Source of the DNA: Bacilli bacterium
Lineage (GTDB): Bacteria; Bacillota_I; Bacilli_A; RFN20; CAG-826
Direction: 5' to 3'
NCBI GenBank assembly: GCA_017531065.1
Contig: JAFXLR010000011.1
Location: 1 to 14,368 of the forward strand
Length of the DNA stretch: 14,368 nucleotides
Part shown: piece after piece, positions 6,814 through 14,078 of the stretch
Position numbering within the stretch: position 1 is the stretch's first letter
How the letters are laid out: each line of letters starts with the position of its first letter
Program-made: the position numbers and the translations under genes
The notes under the pieces: generated by a model
Seen by the model: only the letters and a program-made list of their open reading frames with translations
The model's database searches: none
Told to the model about the DNA's origin: nothing

Positions 6814-6841
6814 TTGAAATATGAACAAACATTCATATAAT
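6814..6841 (+). promoter_or_regulatory. Promoter of the metal-resistance operon
   Basis: TTGAAA at 6814-6819 and a consensus TATAAT at 6836-6841 with a 16-bp spacer. The whole spacer, part of the -35 box and part of the -10 box are covered by the second operator, so a bound repressor would block RNA polymerase. The predicted transcription start is near 6848, directly at the ATG of a 12-codon frame. Confidence 0.8.
6819..6838 (+). promoter_or_regulatory. Core CzrA/SmtB-type operator within the promoter
   Basis: A perfect palindrome, ATATGAA (6819-6825), CAAACA, TTCATAT (6832-6838). It contains the TGAACA...TTCA core familiar from CzrA, SmtB and ZiaR operators. It fills the spacer between the -35 and -10 boxes, which fits simple repression by the product of the next gene. 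Confidence 0.87.
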
Positions 6842-6848
6842 AATGTCC

Positions 6849-6887
6849 ATGGGGAGTGTTACAATATCCCCGTTAACTTATGAGTGA
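6849..6887 (+). other. Candidate 12-codon leader ORF overlapping the repressor start
   Basis: ATG at 6849 starts the frame MGSVTISPLTYE, with its TGA stop at 6885-6887, inside the repressor gene, whose ATG is at 6880. The promoter predicts transcription starting at about 6848, so this ATG would be at or next to the 5' end of the message. The repressor has no ribosome binding site of its own, so translation arriving from this frame could supply initiation by coupling. The segment also forms a 5-bp hairpin, GGGGA 6851-6855 with TCCCC 6867-6871. Short, and could be chance. Confidence 0.25.
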
Positions 6888-7173
6888 GATACCAAGCGAG
6901 AAAATTCTGACCATGATGGAAGAACTCCTAAATGTGGCCAGCGATTACACAAGGCTTAAGATCCTCTATGTGATCATGGATGAAGACAAATCCGTCTCAA
7001 CCATTGTCGAAGAAGTAGGGGCAAGCCAATCTTTGGTGTCCCACCAGCTTAAGGTGCTCAAGAAGGCAAATTTGGTTACAACCCATAAAGAGGGCACCAA
7101 GGTTTATTACAAGTTAGCGGACGATCATGTAAATTCACTCCTCAAAGTCGTGCAAGAGCACGCGGAAGAGTGA
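6880..7173 (+). CDS. czrA: ArsR/SmtB-family Zn-type metal repressor, CzrA-like
   Basis: A 97-residue winged-helix repressor. The recognition region is SQSLVSHQLKVLKKANLV (49-66), followed by the wing VTTHKEGTKVYYKLA. The C-terminal helix carries Asp81 or Asp82, His83, His94 and Glu97, which line up with the alpha-5 metal site of CzrA (Asp84, His86, His97, His100), with the last His replaced by Glu. The alpha-3 cysteine site of CadC/ArsR (ELCVCD-like) is absent, so zinc, cobalt or cadmium sensing through alpha-5 is expected: apo-protein binds DNA, metal releases it. The start at 6880 matches the CzrA N-terminus (MSEI...), and an in-frame TAA at 6874 excludes longer forms, but no Shine-Dalgarno is visible. 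Twin operators lie upstream, and the ATPase gene follows immediately. Confidence 0.92.
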   Translation: MSEIPSEKILTMMEELLNVASDYTRLKILYVIMDEDKSVSTIVEEVGASQSLVSHQLKVLKKANLVTTHKEGTKVYYKLADDHVNSLLKVVQEHAEE

Positions 7174-7178
7174 TTTAT

Positions 7179-9227
7179 ATGACTGAAGAAAAAGAACACC
7201 ACCATCACCATCATCACAACCATGATGATGAGTGTGAACATGAACATGTGCATAGTGGCGGCTGCCCATGCTGCCATCATGACGAAGACGAAGAAGAGGA
7301 ACTGACCAAAGGTCGCCTCGCATTTTTGATTTGTCGTTTGGCGGTAGGACTCATTTTAGCCTTCCTTGGACTATTCCTATGGAATGAGCAAAACCTTAGA
7401 GCCATGGGCCTCTCTGATGTGACTGCCCTTTGGGTCAATTTTGCCATAATGGCAGTCGCTTATTTGGCTGTTGGTTATGACATCCTTTGGAAGACCATCA
7501 AGCATTTCAGGCATATCAAAGATATATTTGATGAAAACACTTTAATGACAATTGCGACGATCGGCGCTTTCTGCCTCCGTTTCTTTGGAGAACAGCAAAA
7601 CGAATTCTTCGAAGCTGTTATGGTCGTTTTCCTCTACCAGGTTGGTGAGTTATTTGAAGACATCTCCGTCGACAGAAGCAAAAAGGCCATCGAAGATGCG
7701 GTTGGCTTAAGAGCCAAGAAAGCCTGCCTCCTTCACGAAGGCAAGAAAGAGGAAGTCGATCCTGAAACCCTTAAGATCGGCGACCAGATTCTTGTTTCGG
7801 TTGGAGACATCATCCCTGCCGATGGTGTTGTTGTTTCTGGAAGCGGTGGAGTCAACATGGCCTCGCTTACCGGTGAAAGCCTCCCACAAGAAAGAGGAGT
7901 TGGTGAGAACGTCAATTCCGGAACGACTTTGGTGTCCGGTTCCTTGGTGGTTGAAGTCACCAAAGAATATGAAGATTCAACCGTCAGCAAAATCATCAGA
8001 CTTGTCAAAGAAGGCGAGTCTTCAAAATCAAAAGCACAGCGATTTGTCACGGCTTTTGCAAAAATTTACACTCCAATCGTCTGTTTGATCGCCCTTCTTG
8101 TTGCAGTGGTTCCGCCTCTCTTTATTGGCATCAGTAACCCAACTGTTTGGGCTTCCTGGCTATATAGCGCTATCTGCTTATTAGTCATCTCTTGCCCATG
8201 TGCGATTGTCGTATCCGTTCCGCTTGCCTACTTCGCTGCGATTGGCCTTGCCTCGAAGAATGGCATCCTCATCAAAGGAGCTTCCTATCTTGATTGGCTT
8301 AGCTCACTCGATGCGGTTGCTAGCGACAAAACCGGAACCATTACCTTAGGTGTCTTCGCAATCGACCACTTCAAAGAAAACGAGATAGGGGAAGAGTTAT
8401 TCAGAGAATATCTCTTTGCTGCCGAATCAAGAAGCAACCACCCTCTCGCTAAAGCCATCATGGGAGATGACGATGGAAGCAGCTACCAAGAGTTCATTTC
8501 CGAATATAACGAGATTGCAGGCAAAGGCGTCTCTTTGACCTATAAAGGTCATCACGTCTTGGCAGGCAGCGCTCACCTTCTTGAAGATCATAAGGTCGAC
8601 CTCATCAAATGTTCCAAAAAAGGCTCAACCACCTACTTAGCTGTGGATGGCAAATATGTTGGCCACGCCACACTTAAAGACAAAGTCAAAGATAGTGCAA
8701 AACAAATGGTTGATGATCTCTCTTCGATGAATGTCGAAACCATCATCCTCACTGGCGACAGAAACGACATCTCTAAAGAGATCGGCGAATATGTCGGTGC
8801 CAAGAGGGTCTATAGCGAACTTCTCCCAGAGGATAAGAAACGCATTCTCCAAGGAGAGATCGACAACCACAAAGGCGGAGTCGCCTATATCGGTGACGGC
8901 ATCAATGACGCACCTTCCCTTGCTTTGGCCGATGTCGGCATCGCCATGGGTGGAGCTGGAAGCGACATGGCCGTCGATAGTGCGGACGTCGTCGTCATGA
9001 ATGACGATCTAAGCAAAATCGTCAAGGCTGTGAGAATCGCAAAAGCAGCGAAAGCAAAAGCCACCTTCAACATCGTCGCATCCCTCGTTGTTAAGGTCGC
9101 GATCGCCGCTCTATCAGTCATCTTTGGAGAGGCTTTCCCTCTTTGGGCAGCGGTCCTTGCAGACACCGGCTTGACCCTGCTTCTTGTCATCAATTCAATC
9201 TCGCTTCTTTTTAAGAAGGTCAAGTAA
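7179..9227 (+). CDS. cadA: Zn/Cd-exporting P1B-type ATPase with His/Cys-rich N-terminal tail
   Basis: A 682-residue heavy-metal P-type ATPase of the ZntA/CadA (P1B-2) group, exporting Zn2+/Cd2+/Pb2+ across the cytoplasmic membrane. Visible: actuator TGES (231-234), transmembrane metal site CPC (339-341), phosphorylated Asp383 in DKTGT, His421-Pro422 of the P1B nucleotide domain, GDGIND (572-577), and the Lys639 and Asp662 of the last helices that define the Zn/Cd subgroup. The usual GMxCxxC metal-binding domain is missing; instead residues 7-34 hold 13 His and 4 Cys, including seven consecutive His and a CPCC. A GTG at 7170 could add three residues, but ATG 7179 has GGAAGAG (7164-7170) 8 bases upstream. 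It is cotranscribed with the repressor, whose stop is 5 bp before. Confidence 0.95.
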   Translation: MTEEKEHHHHHHHNHDDECEHEHVHSGGCPCCHHDEDEEEELTKGRLAFLICRLAVGLILAFLGLFLWNEQNLRAMGLSDVTALWVNFAIMAVAYLAVGYDILWKTIKHFRHIKDIFDENTLMTIATIGAFCLRFFGEQQNEFFEAVMVVFLYQVGELFEDISVDRSKKAIEDAVGLRAKKACLLHEGKKEEVDPETLKIGDQILVSVGDIIPADGVVVSGSGGVNMASLTGESLPQERGVGENVNSGTTLVSGSLVVEVTKEYEDSTVSKIIRLVKEGESSKSKAQRFVTAFAKIYTPIVCLIALLVAVVPPLFIGISNPTVWASWLYSAICLLVISCPCAIVVSVPLAYFAAIGLASKNGILIKGASYLDWLSSLDAVASDKTGTITLGVFAIDHFKENEIGEELFREYLFAAESRSNHPLAKAIMGDDDGSSYQEFISEYNEIAGKGVSLTYKGHHVLAGSAHLLEDHKVDLIKCSKKGSTTYLAVDGKYVGHATLKDKVKDSAKQMVDDLSSMNVETIILTGDRNDISKEIGEYVGAKRVYSELLPEDKKRILQGEIDNHKGGVAYIGDGINDAPSLALADVGIAMGGAGSDMAVDSADVVVMNDDLSKIVKAVRIAKAAKAKATFNIVASLVVKVAIAALSVIFGEAFPLWAAVLADTGLTLLLVINSISLLFKKVK

Positions 9228-9250
9228 AGGACCTCAAAATCCTTAGCAAA

Positions 9251-9282
9251 AGGCCACTATTTCAAACGGTGGCCTCTTTTTT
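9251..9282 (+). terminator. Intrinsic terminator of the metal-resistance operon
   Basis: A perfect 7-bp stem, AGGCCAC (9251-9257) with GTGGCCT (9269-9275), 11-base loop, then CTTTTTT. It lies 23 bp after the ATPase stop and marks the end of the middle accessory block. Confidence 0.92.
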
Positions 9283-9296
9283 AAGCACGTTAAGGT

Positions 9297-9315
9297 TTAT
9301 CCCATAACGGGATAA
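9297..9315 (+). promoter_or_regulatory. Perfect palindrome at the gdpP promoter, candidate operator
   Basis: TTATCCC (9297-9303), ATAAC, GGGATAA (9309-9315): a perfect 7-5-7 inverted repeat ending 3 bp before the -10 box, covering where a -35 box would lie. A third half-site copy, TTATC at 9324-9328, overlaps the end of the -10 box and can pair with GATAA 9311-9315. Since transcription should begin downstream, this acts as DNA, not RNA: a regulator site is the likely meaning. No known regulator is recognised. Confidence 0.55.
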
Positions 9316-9318
9316 CGA

Positions 9319-9324
9319 TATAAT
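9319..9324 (+). promoter_or_regulatory. -10 box of the gdpP-rplI-dnaB-walJ-rlmH operon
   Basis: A consensus TATAAT at 9319-9324, only 11 bases ahead of the gdpP ATG. The transcription start is predicted near 9331, giving a leader of about 5 bases. The -35 region 17 bp upstream (TTTATC, 9296-9301) is a poor match, which fits a promoter needing an activator or being otherwise regulated. Confidence 0.55.
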
Positions 9325-9335
9325 TATCATTAACC

Positions 9336-11360
9336 ATGAATAAACTGATTTCGAAAACACGTGTTGCCTTATTTGTCGTCTATGGTATCCAAGCAGCGAT
9401 TACCATCGCTTTTATCGTGCTTTGGTTCGGCAACATTTTCGGAATCCAGGATTCCCAGAATATTCAGTTCTACCTTCTCTTCGTTGCGACCGCCTTCCTC
9501 TTCATCGACGCGATCGTCTTCTGGTTCGCCCTTCTCAAGATCGGCCGCAAGAGACAAAGCAACGACCAGGAAGCTGCTTCGCTTATCGGTGGAGACGTTC
9601 AGAACGCTTATAACTTCGCCCACATTGGCTTAGTCGTCGTTGATGGCGATGGCATCGTCATCTGGGCCAACAACATGTTCAAAGACATGCAGATTGACAT
9701 CGTTGATGCTGATATCTATCAGTTCGCTCCAGGTCTCAAAGAACTTGTTAATGGCGTTCCAGGAAAGACCATCAAAGTCACAATTAAACAGCGACTTTAC
9801 GAAGTAAGATATCTCTCTCAGCCAAAAATGTTCGTCTTCAATGACAAGACTGAGTTCGAAGAAATGGCGACCTATTCCCGTGAGCAGGCCACTGTTCTTG
9901 GTGTCATCATGATCGACAACTACAACGATGTTTCATCAGATACTGATGAGATGTCCGAACAGATCATGAAGGTCCGTTCCATCATCAACGATTACTGCCG
10001 TGAGTTCGGCGTTCTCGTCCGTCGTATCAAGACCGACTCCTACTTCATGGTCTGCAACTACAACTCCCTTATGCGTATGGAGAAAGACAAATTCTCCCTT
10101 GTTGAGAAAGTCCGCGAAGCGGAAGAGAAAGAAGACACTCCTCTTACCCTCTCAATCGGTATTGCTCACGACTTCCCTGATATCGCCAAGCTTAACGATA
10201 TGGCTAACGACGCTATCGACGTCGCCCTCTCTCGTGGTGGTGACCAAGTCGTCGTTTCTCACTACGGCCAAGAACTCGCCTTCTTCGGTGGCAACTCCAC
10301 AGGTGTTGAAAACACCTCAAAGGTCAAAGTCCGTTCCATGGCCGACTCTGTCGCAACCATCATCCGTGGTTCCTCAAACGTCTTCATCATGGGCCACACC
10401 GATATGGATATGGATGCCTTGGGCGCTGCCCTTGGTATGATGGCGGTCTGCGATTGGGTTGGAGTTCCAAGCAAGATTGTTTATACGCCAAAACGTGCTG
10501 AGAAAAAGACCCGTTTGGCCTTCCAATCCGCCTTCTCTAGAGACGTTCATGAAAAGATGACTATCTCTCCAGAGCAAGCTGCTTCAACCATCAAAGAAAC
10601 AACCCTCGTCATCGTTGTCGACGTTTCCGTTCCTGAAATCACCATGGCTCCAAGGCTTCTTGAGCTTTCGAGCAAGACGATGATCATCGACCATCACCGC
10701 CGTGGTGAATCATATCCAGAAAGACCTGTTCTTTCTTACATCGACCCAACCGCCGCCAGTGCAACTGAACTCATCACTGAGATGATCAAATATTCGAACG
10801 CTAACCCACGTATCGAAATTAAGCCAGCCTTCGCAACGATTATGCTCTCCGGTATTTTCATGGATACTTCGTATTTCAAGAACAAAGCCGTTGGCATAAG
10901 GACCTTCGAAGCAGCTCAAACCCTTAAGAGCTATGGCGCTGATAATAGCATCGCCGATGATTACCTTAAGGACGAGTATGAGGAATACTCCCTCATCAAC
11001 AAGATCATCTCAACCATCCAGACCCCATTCTATGGCGTTGTCTATTGCGTTTCCGATGATAGAGACATCATCGAAAGGACGACCATCGCGAAGGTCTGTA
11101 ACACATTGCTTCAGCTCAAAGGCGTCAATGCCGCGTTCGTTATCGGAAGAACTTCCGACAGCGAAGTCCGTATCTCAGGAAGAAGCGATGGCTCTGTTAA
11201 CGTTCAGTTCATCCTTGAGAAGCTTGGTGGTGGAGGACACTTCACCAGCGCAGCAACAATGCTTGGCGACGTACCAGTCGAGAAAGCCGCCACAAGGCTC
11301 TTATCAACCTTGTCACAATATCTCGACAGCGCGAGAAACGCACTTAAAGAAGGAGATTAA
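9336..11360 (+). CDS. gdpP: Cyclic-di-AMP phosphodiesterase GdpP (DHH/DHHA1)
   Basis: A 674-residue membrane-bound enzyme that hydrolyses c-di-AMP to pApA, controlling osmolyte and cell-wall homeostasis. Domain order matches GdpP: two helices (about 10-34 and 44-68), a PAS-like domain (about 85-165), a degenerate GGDEF domain ending SRGGDQVVV (299-307), the DHH domain with [15 protein letters not shown] (353-367), Asp429 in [11 protein letters not shown] 452-454 and Asp510, and the DHHA1 domain with GGGGH (631-635). Every metal-binding residue of the DHH site is present. The second motif reads VDVSVPE where relatives usually have VDxHxP: Asp is kept, the His is Ser430 or nearby. The start at 9336 is the only ATG near the N-terminal helix, and no ribosome binding site is visible. 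First gene of the right-hand operon; rplI starts 5 bp later. Confidence 0.96.
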   Translation: MNKLISKTRVALFVVYGIQAAITIAFIVLWFGNIFGIQDSQNIQFYLLFVATAFLFIDAIVFWFALLKIGRKRQSNDQEAASLIGGDVQNAYNFAHIGLVVVDGDGIVIWANNMFKDMQIDIVDADIYQFAPGLKELVNGVPGKTIKVTIKQRLYEVRYLSQPKMFVFNDKTEFEEMATYSREQATVLGVIMIDNYNDVSSDTDEMSEQIMKVRSIINDYCREFGVLVRRIKTDSYFMVCNYNSLMRMEKDKFSLVEKVREAEEKEDTPLTLSIGIAHDFPDIAKLNDMANDAIDVALSRGGDQVVVSHYGQELAFFGGNSTGVENTSKVKVRSMADSVATIIRGSSNVFIMGHTDMDMDALGAALGMMAVCDWVGVPSKIVYTPKRAEKKTRLAFQSAFSRDVHEKMTISPEQAASTIKETTLVIVVDVSVPEITMAPRLLELSSKTMIIDHHRRGESYPERPVLSYIDPTAASATELITEMIKYSNANPRIEIKPAFATIMLSGIFMDTSYFKNKAVGIRTFEAAQTLKSYGADNSIADDYLKDEYEEYSLINKIISTIQTPFYGVVYCVSDDRDIIERTTIAKVCNTLLQLKGVNAAFVIGRTSDSEVRISGRSDGSVNVQFILEKLGGGGHFTSAATMLGDVPVEKAATRLLSTLSQYLDSARNALKEGD

Positions 11361-11365
11361 TTCGT

Positions 11366-11827
11366 ATGAAAGTCATATTGCTTAAAGACGTCAAAGGCGT
11401 TGGCAAAAAAGGCGAAACCAAAGAAGTCAATGACGGTTACGCCTCTAACTTCCTCATCCCAAGAGGACTCGCTTGCGTGTCCACCAAAGGAAGCCAAGCC
11501 CAACTTCAGAAAGACAATGCCGAAGAGGCCGCTAGACAACAAAAACTCAAAGAAGAAGCCGAAGCCCTTGCTAAGAGACTTGAGAGCATCAACGTTGAGT
11601 TCAAAGCAAAAGGCGGATCCGATGGCAGAATGTTTGGAACCATCTCTCCAAAAGAGATTGAGGAAGGCATGAAGAAGCAGTGGGATATCACCATCGATAA
11701 ACGCAAATTCATTGACAAAACCCCTGCGAATGCTTTCGGTTACACCAAACTTAGAATCGAATTATACAAAGGGCAAGCAGGCCAAGTCATTGGCACTGTC
11801 AGCGTCCATATCAGTGAGGACAAATAG
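11366..11827 (+). CDS. rplI: 50S ribosomal protein bL9
   Basis: Ribosomal protein bL9, 153 residues, binding 23S rRNA at the base of the L1 stalk with a long arm reaching across to neighbouring ribosomes. The N-terminal domain shows [33 protein letters not shown] (21-36), then the long connecting helix (about 41-76, with Ala, Glu, Lys and Gln) and a C-terminal domain with [12 protein letters not shown] (87-98). Length is near the usual 148-150. The ribosome binding site AAGGAG (11350-11355) lies inside the end of gdpP, and the start is 5 bp past the gdpP stop, the usual tight Bacilli arrangement; dnaB follows after 2 bp. Confidence 0.97.
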   Translation: MKVILLKDVKGVGKKGETKEVNDGYASNFLIPRGLACVSTKGSQAQLQKDNAEEAARQQKLKEEAEALAKRLESINVEFKAKGGSDGRMFGTISPKEIEEGMKKQWDITIDKRKFIDKTPANAFGYTKLRIELYKGQAGQVIGTVSVHISEDK

Positions 11828-11829
11828 CC

Positions 11830-13329
11830 ATGGCCAAGAAAACGAAACTTCCATCAAACATTGAAGCCGAACGTTCCGTTTTAGGCGCGATCCTTGTGGA
11901 CGAAAGCCTTGCTTCTAGCACCCTCGCTTCCCTCAGAGAGGAAGACTTTTCTGGTGAAGACCCACGTAACGTCCTCATCTTCAGAGCGATGAAGGAGCTT
12001 GATGCCCATAACAAACCAATCGACGCGCAGACATTGGTCGACCAGCTCGTCAATATGGGTGTCCTCGAGGATGCTGGCTCAACCAAGTACGTCATGGATA
12101 TTCTTGAAGCCCCAATCCAGCTTGGCAACGTCGATCACTATGTGAACATTCTCCGTAACCAAGCGGTTTTAAGAGCCTATCTCACCAAGATTGAGCACAT
12201 CCTTAAGGATTACAACGAAAAAGGAATCGAAGACATCAGTGAGTTCATTTCCACGAACACTCAAGAGCTTTCGGATATTGCCTCAAAGAGGCAGATTGCC
12301 AACTTCATCTCCGCTAAAGATGTCACCGAGATGACGAAAGAGAAAATCCGCAAAGAATCAAAGATCAGTACAAACGGTTTAACTGGCATCGACACTGGTT
12401 TCATCAAACTCAATTCCTACACCCACGGCTGGCAAGAAGGAAACCTCATAATCCTTGCTGCCCGTCCTTCCATGGGAAAGACCGCTTTGATGCTTAACTT
12501 CGCCCTCAAGGCATCCCAAAAAACTGGCAGAACCGTTGCCATCTTCTCTTGTGAAATGGCTAACGACCTTATCATGAAACGTCTTATCGCCAGTGAAGCG
12601 CTTGTCGATATCAGCGACCTTTCAACCGGCCGCTTAAAGAAACGCGATATGGAAAAAGTTGAATCGGCGCTTGAATCGATCGGGAAAACCAAACTCTATT
12701 TCGATGACACTCCAAACCAGGCGTTAGGAGACATCGTCGCCAAATCCCACAAACTCAAAGCCAACAACCCAGATCTTGCGATGATCTTCGTTGACTATAT
12801 CAACATCGTTGATGTCCAAGGAAAATACGACAGCCGTACTCTTGAGATCGGCGCCATCACCAAGACCATCAAGCAGCTTGCCCGTAACCTTAGAATCCCA
12901 GTCATGGCCCTTGCTCAGGTCAGCCGTGAAGCCGACAGGAACGAAAGCCACATCCCAAGTCTTGCCAACTTAAAAGAATCCGGAAACATCGAGCAGGATG
13001 CTGACATCGTTTTGATGATTTACCGCCCAGAATGGTATAAGAACCAGGGCTACAAGATGAAAGAGAACAACCCTCTCAAGAGCGGTGAAGCCCAACAAGC
13101 AGAAGAACAAGCCGAGCAGCAAAACGCCGACAACTCTGGCAAGCCAGAGGGTGCCACGCTTGTGGTTGCTAAGAACCGTAACGGTCAGCAAGGCAAGTTC
13201 ACCATCATGTTCACCCCTAAGCATCAACGCTTCGATAACGCCATGGACGATGAACGCTACGAAGGCGGAAACCAGAACTACCGCCCATCCGGCTCATCCT
13301 CTAATAGCATTGATATCTCAGAAGACTAA
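11830..13329 (+). CDS. dnaB: Replicative DNA helicase DnaB
   Basis: The replicative hexameric helicase (called dnaC in B. subtilis), 499 residues. N-terminal primase-interacting domain with LPSNIEAERSVLGAIL (7-22) through about 110, a helical linker, then the RecA-like motor: Walker A ARPSMGKT (211-218), catalytic Glu242 in SCEM, Walker B around Asp322 (IFVDY), Gln363 in LAQVSR, and ESGNIEQDADIV (383-394) near the DNA-binding loop; KNRNGQQG (448-455) carries the arginine finger. Between IYRPEWY (397-403) and TLVVAKNRNG (443-452) lies an insertion of roughly 30 residues rich in Gln, Glu and Ala, which together with a Gly/Ser/Asn-rich tail explains the extra length over the usual 440-460. LKESG replaces the usual LRESG. 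It starts 2 bp after rplI, with only a weak Shine-Dalgarno. Confidence 0.96.
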   Translation: MAKKTKLPSNIEAERSVLGAILVDESLASSTLASLREEDFSGEDPRNVLIFRAMKELDAHNKPIDAQTLVDQLVNMGVLEDAGSTKYVMDILEAPIQLGNVDHYVNILRNQAVLRAYLTKIEHILKDYNEKGIEDISEFISTNTQELSDIASKRQIANFISAKDVTEMTKEKIRKESKISTNGLTGIDTGFIKLNSYTHGWQEGNLIILAARPSMGKTALMLNFALKASQKTGRTVAIFSCEMANDLIMKRLIASEALVDISDLSTGRLKKRDMEKVESALESIGKTKLYFDDTPNQALGDIVAKSHKLKANNPDLAMIFVDYINIVDVQGKYDSRTLEIGAITKTIKQLARNLRIPVMALAQVSREADRNESHIPSLANLKESGNIEQDADIVLMIYRPEWYKNQGYKMKENNPLKSGEAQQAEEQAEQQNADNSGKPEGATLVVAKNRNGQQGKFTIMFTPKHQRFDNAMDDERYEGGNQNYRPSGSSSNSIDISED

Positions 13330-13331
13330 AA

Positions 13332-14078
13332 ATGATTTCCTTTGTCGTCGTTGGAAGTGGTTCTAAAGGCAACGCCACTTTGCTTTTTGACGAAGAAACC
13401 CTCATCCAGATCGATATGGGTCTCCCGATGAAAAGAGTCAGTGCTGCCCTTGCCTCCATCAAGAAAACCAAAGCGGATTTGCAAGGGATTTTAATCACGC
13501 ACGAACACTCTGACCACATCAAAAACCTTTCGATGTACAAAGGGAAAGTGCCTATCTATGCATCTAAGGGAACGATTGATTATTTTGATCACGAAGTTGT
13601 CCCTTTTGATTCCTTTGAAATTGGAAGCTTAACCATCATCCCGTTCATGACCAGTCACGACGCGAATAACCCAGTTGGCTATGTCGTCATCTCAGGCCAA
13701 AGCAAACTTGTTTATTTGACTGACTCCGGTTATGTTCCAGAAGAGTCTTTGGCCTACCTTAAGGACGCTGACTATTACATCATGGAATCAAACCATGATC
13801 TGAAGATGCTCCTTAAGAGCAATAGGCCTGCTATTCTGAAAAGGAGAATAAAAGGGGATGAAGGGCATCTCTCTAACGTTGACAGCGCTCTCTACCTTTC
13901 TGAGCTTGTTGGCCCTAAAACCAAAGGGATTTACCTTGCTCATCTTTCTGAGGAATGTAACCTCCCTGAGCTTGCTTTAGAAGCCTACCGCAAAACCTTC
14001 AGAAAGAAGGAAGTTCCATATAACATCGACATCGTTTGCCTTAAGCAACACGAATCAACAAGAGGAGGGGACTTATGA
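13332..14078 (+). CDS. walJ: WalJ/YycJ metallo-beta-lactamase-fold hydrolase
   Basis: A 248-residue metallo-beta-lactamase-fold protein of the YycJ/WalJ family, nuclease-like enzymes that are linked in Bacilli to DNA replication and to the WalRK cell-wall system. The metal site is intact: HEHSDH (57-62), His109 in TSHD, Asp131 in LTDSG, His179 in GHLSN and His204 in LAHLSEECN. The SxGSKGNATL segment (9-17) near the start is typical of the family. It begins 2 bp after dnaB and overlaps rlmH by 4 bp (ATGA), so it is translated together with its neighbours. Unlike many Bacilli, walR, walK, walH and walI do not lie upstream; dnaB does. Enzymatic activity is inferred from the complete metal ligands. 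Confidence 0.93.
   Translation: MISFVVVGSGSKGNATLLFDEETLIQIDMGLPMKRVSAALASIKKTKADLQGILITHEHSDHIKNLSMYKGKVPIYASKGTIDYFDHEVVPFDSFEIGSLTIIPFMTSHDANNPVGYVVISGQSKLVYLTDSGYVPEESLAYLKDADYYIMESNHDLKMLLKSNRPAILKRRIKGDEGHLSNVDSALYLSELVGPKTKGIYLAHLSEECNLPELALEAYRKTFRKKEVPYNIDIVCLKQHESTRGGDL

Noticed and set aside
6880..7173. CadC/ArsR cysteine metal site in the repressor
   Set aside because: The region before the recognition helix reads EDKSVSTIVEEV, with no cysteines; only the alpha-5 Asp/His/His/Glu site is present.
10000..10440. A 146-codon + strand frame inside gdpP and similar long antisense frames in the ATPase, ABC transporter and dnaB genes
   Set aside because: They lie wholly within recognised genes, give low-complexity Ser/Thr/Pro/Arg-rich products, and have no conserved motifs; they are out-of-frame shadows.
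13030..13160. Intein or recombination scar in dnaB
   Set aside because: The extra stretch is only about 30 residues and lacks splicing motifs, and the frame is unbroken.
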